This document shows, in pieces, positions 60,169 to 64,000 of a stretch of DNA of 64,000 nt. This stretch comes from JBKECO01 sp047974745 (lineage in GTDB: Bacteria; Bacillota; Clostridia; Lachnospirales; Lachnospiraceae): positions 62,001-126,000 of the forward strand of contig JBKECO010000021.1 in NCBI GenBank assembly GCA_047974745.1, given 5' to 3'. Positions within the stretch are counted from its first letter, which is position 1. Each line of letters starts with the position of its first letter. The position numbers and the translations under genes are program-made. The notes under the pieces were generated by a model. It did not search any database, was not told the origin of the DNA, and saw only the letters and a list, made by a program, of their open reading frames with translations.

Positions 60169-60420
60169 ATGGATGATTTGGATAAAAAAGAAGCGATGCT
60201 TTTGCAGAGACTGGAAAAACTGCAGAGCATGGAGACTGATATCTTAAAACGTGAAAAAGTCCAGAAGGAAAAAGAAAAGGAAAAGAAGCAGATCTTGCTG
60301 CGTCTTTCCCCTGCTCTCTGGCAGGAAATTGCTTCCTGGGCAGAGGATGATTTCCGATCAATAAACGGTCAGATCGAGTTCCTGCTAAACGAAAGTGTTA
60401 GACAGAGAAAGAAGAAGTAA
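60169..60420 (+). CDS. Arc-like ribbon-helix-helix protein with coiled coil
   Basis: Protein of 83 residues. The N-terminal half is a charged helix (KKEAMLLQRLEKLQSMETDILKREKVQKEKEKEKK) likely to form a coiled coil. The C-terminal half KQILLRLSPALWQEIASWAEDDFRSINGQIEFLLNESVRQR matches the Arc/MetJ ribbon-helix-helix domain. It may bind the dyad at the operon promoter as a dimer of dimers. It lies directly after the SPFH gene; repeat copy 2 follows. Confidence 0.78.
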   Translation: MDDLDKKEAMLLQRLEKLQSMETDILKREKVQKEKEKEKKQILLRLSPALWQEIASWAEDDFRSINGQIEFLLNESVRQRKKK

Positions 60421-60434
60421 ATAAGAAATAATGC

Positions 60435-60626
60435 TTAAGGTGTCAAAACAGCCAGCCTATTTAATTACGGATTGTTTCGTGCCTTGCACTCCCACAATCC
60501 TCCCACAATTCGGATTCTCATGGGGCAGCAGTCCCACTTCATCCTCATTGCGGGGCGTGTCATAAAGAGTTGTCACCACTTACATGCTAGCATGACGTGG
60601 TAAAACACTTTTGACACTGTGATCAA
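60435..60626 (-). repeat. 192-bp intergenic repeat, copy 2
   Basis: Same length as copy 1 (37810-38001), and I count four differing positions, all in the hairpin half. Ends are GTGTCAAAA and TTTTGACAC. The hairpin end faces the acpS stop, eleven bases away, so on the minus strand it would be transcribed right after acpS and could end that transcript. Most of the gap 60421-60637 is this element. Confidence 0.85.
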
Positions 60627-60637
60627 TAATAAAAATT

Positions 60638-61021
60638 TTACTTCTGTGCACAGGCAAACGCAAGTGCATAACGATGTTCATAAGAAAGAGAGATCATGAT
60701 ATCTGTGACCTCTCTTTTTTTGGCAAGAAGCGCTGCATTTCCGTGTAATATTACATGGGGGGCGCCGTATTCATCGGATAGAATCTCAATATCGATCAGT
60801 CTGTGGTCCTCACCATTTTGTGTGAGAGCTTTAAAGACAGCCTCTTTGCCAGCAAATCTCGTGGCATAATACTGGAGGGGGGAGCTTCTGTTTTCGGCCT
60901 GAGATATTTCTGCTATAGTGTATGTTTTTTTAACAAAGCTGTCCTCCAGATAATTGTCCTTGGAAAATACATGTCTAAGTTTGTCGATTTCGAGAATGTC
61001 GGTTCCAATTCCTATAAGCAT
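60638..61021 (-). CDS. acpS: Holo-[acyl-carrier-protein] synthase
   Basis: AcpS of 127 residues, which transfers phosphopantetheine from CoA to acyl carrier protein. Visible motifs are IGIGTDILEIDKLRHVF (magnesium Asp), YYATRFAGKEAVFKAL (the catalytic segment with Glu and Lys) and DIMISLSYEHRYALAFACAQ. Length is typical. It lies fourteen bases after the lysR gene on the same strand and may share its transcript, although essential acpS genes often have other neighbours. Confidence 0.94.
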   Translation of the reverse strand: MLIGIGTDILEIDKLRHVFSKDNYLEDSFVKKTYTIAEISQAENRSSPLQYYATRFAGKEAVFKALTQNGEDHRLIDIEILSDEYGAPHVILHGNAALLAKKREVTDIMISLSYEHRYALAFACAQK

Positions 61022-61035
61022 AGCGCCTCCCTGAC

Positions 61036-61950
61036 TTAATGGATCGGATTCTGAAAATGCTGTTGAAGCATATTCGTGAACAGATCCAGTGTAATGTTCT
61101 GTTGATCTTTTTTCCAGACAGCAACGAGCTTGGAATCCTCAGGCTGCTTCTCTAGTGGGTACACTCTAGCTGTCGAGGGATCATTATCGAAGGATTTTGA
61201 GTTGCAGATCGCAACACCAAGACCGTTCTTTACTGCCAGTTCAAGAGAAGTCACATTAGGAACATAGACTGCATTTTTGAGCTGAAACCCCCAATGCCTG
61301 CAAAGTGCAAGGGTTCGCTCGTTCCCGCCCAGAGAATCCTTTGGTGAGATCAAAATAAAGGGCTCATCCTTTAAATCTCTTAAGGTAACGATCTCCTGGC
61401 TTGACAATGGATTGCTGGTGGGTATGATAATACTTAACGGAATGTCTTTGAGTTTGATCCAGTGAACGTCCGGGATTCCATCCAGTTCAAAATAGGGTGT
61501 CAGAATCAGATCAAAGGCATCCTCCATCAGTCCATCGCGAACTGTTTTAAAGGAATGGCTCTCGACACTGATTTCGATATGTGGGAAGGTGCTTCTGAAT
61601 TTACGGATGATCGGTGGAAGTACATCACTATAGTCAAAGGTATCCGAACAGGAAATCCGCAGACTTCCAGAAGCATGATTATTCAGTCTTTTCGCATTGT
61701 AGATCGAGGATTCCATCATTTTGGACATCATAGACCAGTCTCGGTATAAAGACATTCCCTCAGCAGTAAGTGAGACTTGCCTACGATTTCTTATGAATAG
61801 TGCAAAACCGAGTTCTTTTTCCAAGACATGGATCTGTTTACTAAGGGCAGGCTGGGAAATATAGAGCAGCTTTGCAGCATCTGTGAAGTTTAGAACCTCA
61901 GCTGTGGTCAGAAAATAGTCGATTTGTTGAAAACTGATTTTATAAAGCAT
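61036..61950 (-). CDS. LysR family transcriptional regulator
   Basis: LysR-type regulator of 304 residues. The N-terminal helix-turn-helix is FLTTAEVLNFTDAAKLLYISQPALSKQIHVLEKELGFALFIRNRRQVSLTAEG, followed by a co-inducer domain (LRISCSDTFDYSDVLPPIIRKFRSTFPHIEISVE). The longest frame runs to 62097, but AGGAGG just ahead of the MLYKISFQQIDYF start places it at 61950. It is divergent from the flavoprotein reductase gene, the usual arrangement for a LysR target, and is followed by acpS. Confidence 0.92.
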   Translation of the reverse strand: MLYKISFQQIDYFLTTAEVLNFTDAAKLLYISQPALSKQIHVLEKELGFALFIRNRRQVSLTAEGMSLYRDWSMMSKMMESSIYNAKRLNNHASGSLRISCSDTFDYSDVLPPIIRKFRSTFPHIEISVESHSFKTVRDGLMEDAFDLILTPYFELDGIPDVHWIKLKDIPLSIIIPTSNPLSSQEIVTLRDLKDEPFILISPKDSLGGNERTLALCRHWGFQLKNAVYVPNVTSLELAVKNGLGVAICNSKSFDNDPSTARVYPLEKQPEDSKLVAVWKKDQQNITLDLFTNMLQQHFQNPIH

Positions 61951-62003
61951 ACTGCCTCCTGGTCGAAATGGAATTTGATCTAACAACAGTATAGCATACT
62001 TGA

Positions 62004-62069
62004 ATAACTTTTTGTTATAACTGATAAACTTTTTCGATATTGGACGAGGCAGGTGACAGAACCTATAAT
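62004..62069 (+). promoter_or_regulatory. Promoter of the flavoprotein reductase with LysR-like sites
   Basis: TTGGAC (62040-62045), 18 bases, TATAAT (62064-62069). Upstream are direct repeats ATAACTTTTT (62004-62013) and ATAAACTTTTT (62024-62034), 20 bases apart, around the partial dyad TTATAACTGATAA. This is a typical position for LysR activation. Confidence 0.55.
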
Positions 62070-62138
62070 ACAAAGTATAGAGAGTATTTTGTGCCACTCG
62101 TGTTAAAAAATTAACGAAAATCGGAGGATCAGGAAATT

Positions 62139-63590
62139 ATGAAGAAACTGGTGACAGATGTAGCTATCGTTGGTGGAGGACCTGCAGGACTTGCAGCAGC
62201 AGCACAGGCTTCAGAGGATGGGGCTAAGGTCATGGTCTTTGAAAAAGCAGGTGTAGTTGGCGGTGCAGCGAACATGGGTATGGGACCACTCGGTATTGGA
62301 ACCAAGCAACAGCAGAAACAAATGGTCGATATTGATGTGGAAAGAGCATTTAAAATGTTCATGGAGTATACACATTGGAGAGTCAATGCGAATCTCGTAA
62401 AGAAATATTTTGAAAATTCAGCAGCTACGATTGAATGGCTGGAGGATATGGGCGTTGAATTTGCCGGGGCTTATAAGTACTTTCCAAAATCAGAAGCTAC
62501 CTGGCATATCGTTGCAGTAAATGGTGGAATTGGCCGTAACGGCGGTGCGATCATGAATAAAGCAATGATGGAAAAAGCCCAGGAGAATGATGCTGAGTTC
62601 TTTCTTGAAACTGCAGTTGAAAAGATCCTGAAAGATGATGAGGGCAAAGTTTGCGGACTGATCGCACGTGATAAGGATGGAGAAGAGATCGAAGTCACAG
62701 CGAAGGCAGTGGTTGTATCTACAGGCGGTGCCGGAGATAATCCGGAAATGATCAAGGACAGGATCGGTTATACTTTTGGTGAGGACATGTTCAACTTTGC
62801 AATTCCGGGACTTAAGGGCGAAGGAATTAAAATGGCAATGGCAGCTGGTGCGGCAACAACAGATATGAATGTTGAGATGATCTATATTCTTCCCCATTCC
62901 GATTTTGGACCAGAATGTATTCCTGCAGTTTTCATGCAGCCGAACCTGATGGTAAATCAGCATGGTATCCGCTTCATCAACGAAGAGGAAATGCAGAATA
63001 CGACCTTCACAGGAAATGCGATCGCAATTCAGCCTGGCAAAGCAGGATATTCGATTCTGGATTCTTCGATCATTAAAGGATATAAGAAACGTGGTGTGGA
63101 TGTGACGAACTTTGTACATCATGTTGAGAATATCGATGATTTTGAGCAGGCTGTGGATGATTCCATTGCATCAAACAATCCGGACCTAGTGAAAGCAGAC
63201 AGCATCGAAGAATTAGCAGAGAAGCTGGGAATCGATCCAGAGACACTGGTAGATACAGTAGATGAATATAATGATATGTGCGACAGTTATGATGAGCAGT
63301 TCTTTAAGGATCGCAAATTCATGAAACCGATCAAGAAGGCTCCATTTTACGCAGGAAAATTCAGACCATCCGGTTACGGCACACTTGGCGGCATCAAGAT
63401 CAATGACGATTGTGAAGCAATTACAGAGGAATGGAAACCAGTTCCGGGACTTTATGCATGCGGAACAGATACCTGTACGATCTATGGAGACAGCTATATG
63501 TTCTTGCTGCCTGGTAATACAATGGGCTACTGCCTGAATACAGGACGATTCGCTGGAGAAAATGCTGCGACTTACTGTGACGAGAACTAG
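62139..63590 (+). CDS. FAD-dependent reductase, fumarate reductase flavoprotein-like
   Basis: FAD-binding protein of 483 residues in the fumarate reductase/succinate dehydrogenase flavoprotein fold. It has the N-terminal dinucleotide motif VAIVGGGPAGLAAAAQASEDGAKVMVFEKAGVVGGAANMGMG, the AVVVSTGGAGDN turn, GEGIKMAMAAGAATTDMNVE and, near the end, KFRPSGYGTLGGIKINDDCEAI with GLYACGTDTCTIYG and GNTMGYCLNTGRFAGE. No FMN-binding domain or signal peptide is present, so it is cytoplasmic and soluble. The substrate could be an unsaturated acid or a xenobiotic; the sequence does not say. LysR divergent upstream, and a [2Fe-2S] protein gene downstream that may pass electrons to it. Confidence 0.85.
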   Translation: MKKLVTDVAIVGGGPAGLAAAAQASEDGAKVMVFEKAGVVGGAANMGMGPLGIGTKQQQKQMVDIDVERAFKMFMEYTHWRVNANLVKKYFENSAATIEWLEDMGVEFAGAYKYFPKSEATWHIVAVNGGIGRNGGAIMNKAMMEKAQENDAEFFLETAVEKILKDDEGKVCGLIARDKDGEEIEVTAKAVVVSTGGAGDNPEMIKDRIGYTFGEDMFNFAIPGLKGEGIKMAMAAGAATTDMNVEMIYILPHSDFGPECIPAVFMQPNLMVNQHGIRFINEEEMQNTTFTGNAIAIQPGKAGYSILDSSIIKGYKKRGVDVTNFVHHVENIDDFEQAVDDSIASNNPDLVKADSIEELAEKLGIDPETLVDTVDEYNDMCDSYDEQFFKDRKFMKPIKKAPFYAGKFRPSGYGTLGGIKINDDCEAITEEWKPVPGLYACGTDTCTIYGDSYMFLLPGNTMGYCLNTGRFAGENAATYCDEN

Positions 63591-63615
63591 AGTAATTTGA
63601 AACATAACATACTAA

Positions 63616-63658
63616 GCCTCGCATGACCTTTATCAGTCATGCGGGGATTCTGTTTCCT
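63616..63658 (+). terminator. Hairpin with weak U-tract
   Basis: Arms 63617-63627 and 63636-63646 (eleven pairs, one G-T) followed by ATTCTGTTTCC. The weak T-tract suggests partial read-through to the next gene. Confidence 0.55.
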
Positions 63659-63720
63659 AAGATTGATAGGAGACATAGATTTCTGCTTGATGCAGATCAA
63701 AGAATAAGTGAGGAAAACAA

Positions 63721-64000
63721 ATGGCTCAGGTCAGTTTAGTGATCAATAACCGAATGATTGTTGCTCAGGAAGAGAAAACGATTCTTGAGGCAGCACTTGA
63801 CAACGGGATCTATATCCCCCATCTTTGCAGTCATGAGAACCTGCATCCAAATGGAGGGTGCAGACTTTGTGTTGTGGAACAAGAAGGTGTAGAGGGACTA
63901 GTTACATCCTGTGCAACAAAGGTAAGAGAAGGGATGGTCATCGAGACCAAAACAGATTTGGCTGAAAAAGTCAGAAAACTGTCGATCGACTTTATGTTTA
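63721..64000 (+). CDS. [2Fe-2S] ferredoxin-domain protein, truncated by window end
   Basis: The first 93 residues are visible and the frame is open at the window edge. They form a plant-type [2Fe-2S] domain as found at the N-terminus of NuoG and HydA: SLVINNRMIVAQEEKTILEAALDNGIYIPHLC, then GGCRLCVVEQEG and TSCATKVREGM, giving four cysteines. The whole protein may be a longer electron-transfer subunit (NuoG-, HydA- or formate-dehydrogenase-like). The ATG follows GTGAGG. It lies downstream of the FAD reductase and may be its electron donor. Confidence 0.8.
   Translation, partial: MAQVSLVINNRMIVAQEEKTILEAALDNGIYIPHLCSHENLHPNGGCRLCVVEQEGVEGLVTSCATKVREGMVIETKTDLAEKVRKLSIDFMF

Overview
The window looks like chromosomal DNA of an anaerobic Clostridia member, most likely Lachnospiraceae (Bacillota). 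The support is moderate-to-low GC by eye, strong AGGAGG-type ribosome binding sites, TTGACA/TATAAT promoters, U-tract terminators, a three-subunit [FeFe] hydrogenase operon and Clostridia-type families (DUF4914, DUF3877, PucR, HxlR). No rRNA, tRNA, CRISPR array, phage block or transposase gene was seen. The assignment is an inference from gene content, because no marker gene is present.

Layout. 0-3.7 kb: a cysteine-desulfurase-like enzyme, a MATE exporter with its MarR regulator behind a large palindromic promoter, and an HxlR regulator. 3.9-11.2 kb: the main find, a complete-looking flavin-based extracellular electron transfer (EET) locus. It holds a membrane-extended NDH-2, polyprenyl synthase, UbiA prenyltransferase, a lipoprotein with duplicated flavin-carrier domains (PplA-like), an ApbE/FmnB flavin transferase and EetA/EetB-like membrane proteins. 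11.3-19.1 kb: MscS channel, CoA-disulfide-reductase-like enzyme, MFS transporter, histidine phosphatase and class I ribonucleotide reductase genes under a promoter with two NrdR-box-like sites. 19.2-26.5 kb: NUDIX hydrolase, Fe-S flavoprotein, purE with a long structured leader, DUF4914 and an ABC exporter. 26.5-34.1 kb: a LacI-controlled sugar or polyol operon (aldolase, FGGY kinase, GatD-like dehydrogenase, PfkB kinase, aldo/keto reductase) without an adjacent transporter, then a separately promoted Mpv17/PMP22-like membrane protein.

34.1-46.5 kb looks more AT-rich and less conserved: an unknown protein, an OpuC-type osmolyte ABC system, a 2.5-thousand-residue surface protein with an LPLTS anchor, and a stand-alone PhoB-type winged-helix protein. 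46.6-52.5 kb: ZIP transporter, flavodoxin-like protein, two membrane/DUF genes, xylose isomerase and a PucR regulator. 52.6-64 kb: the HydABC-type hydrogenase operon with a Rex-like site, a CoADR-rhodanese fusion, an SPFH/ribbon-helix-helix pair, AcpS, a LysR regulator, a flavoprotein reductase and the start of a [2Fe-2S] protein.

A 192-bp intergenic repeat with GTGTCAAAA inverted ends occurs twice almost identically (37.8 and 60.4 kb) and once in diverged, partial, opposite orientation (58.76 kb). Its hairpin end abuts gene 3' ends in two of three copies.

Together the genes describe a fermentative anaerobe with many redox outlets: hydrogen production, quinone- and flavin-based electron export, and several flavoprotein reductases. 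Start sites were often moved inside the longest open frame to match ribosome binding sites and promoters. All functions are read from sequence motifs recognised by eye; no database search was run.
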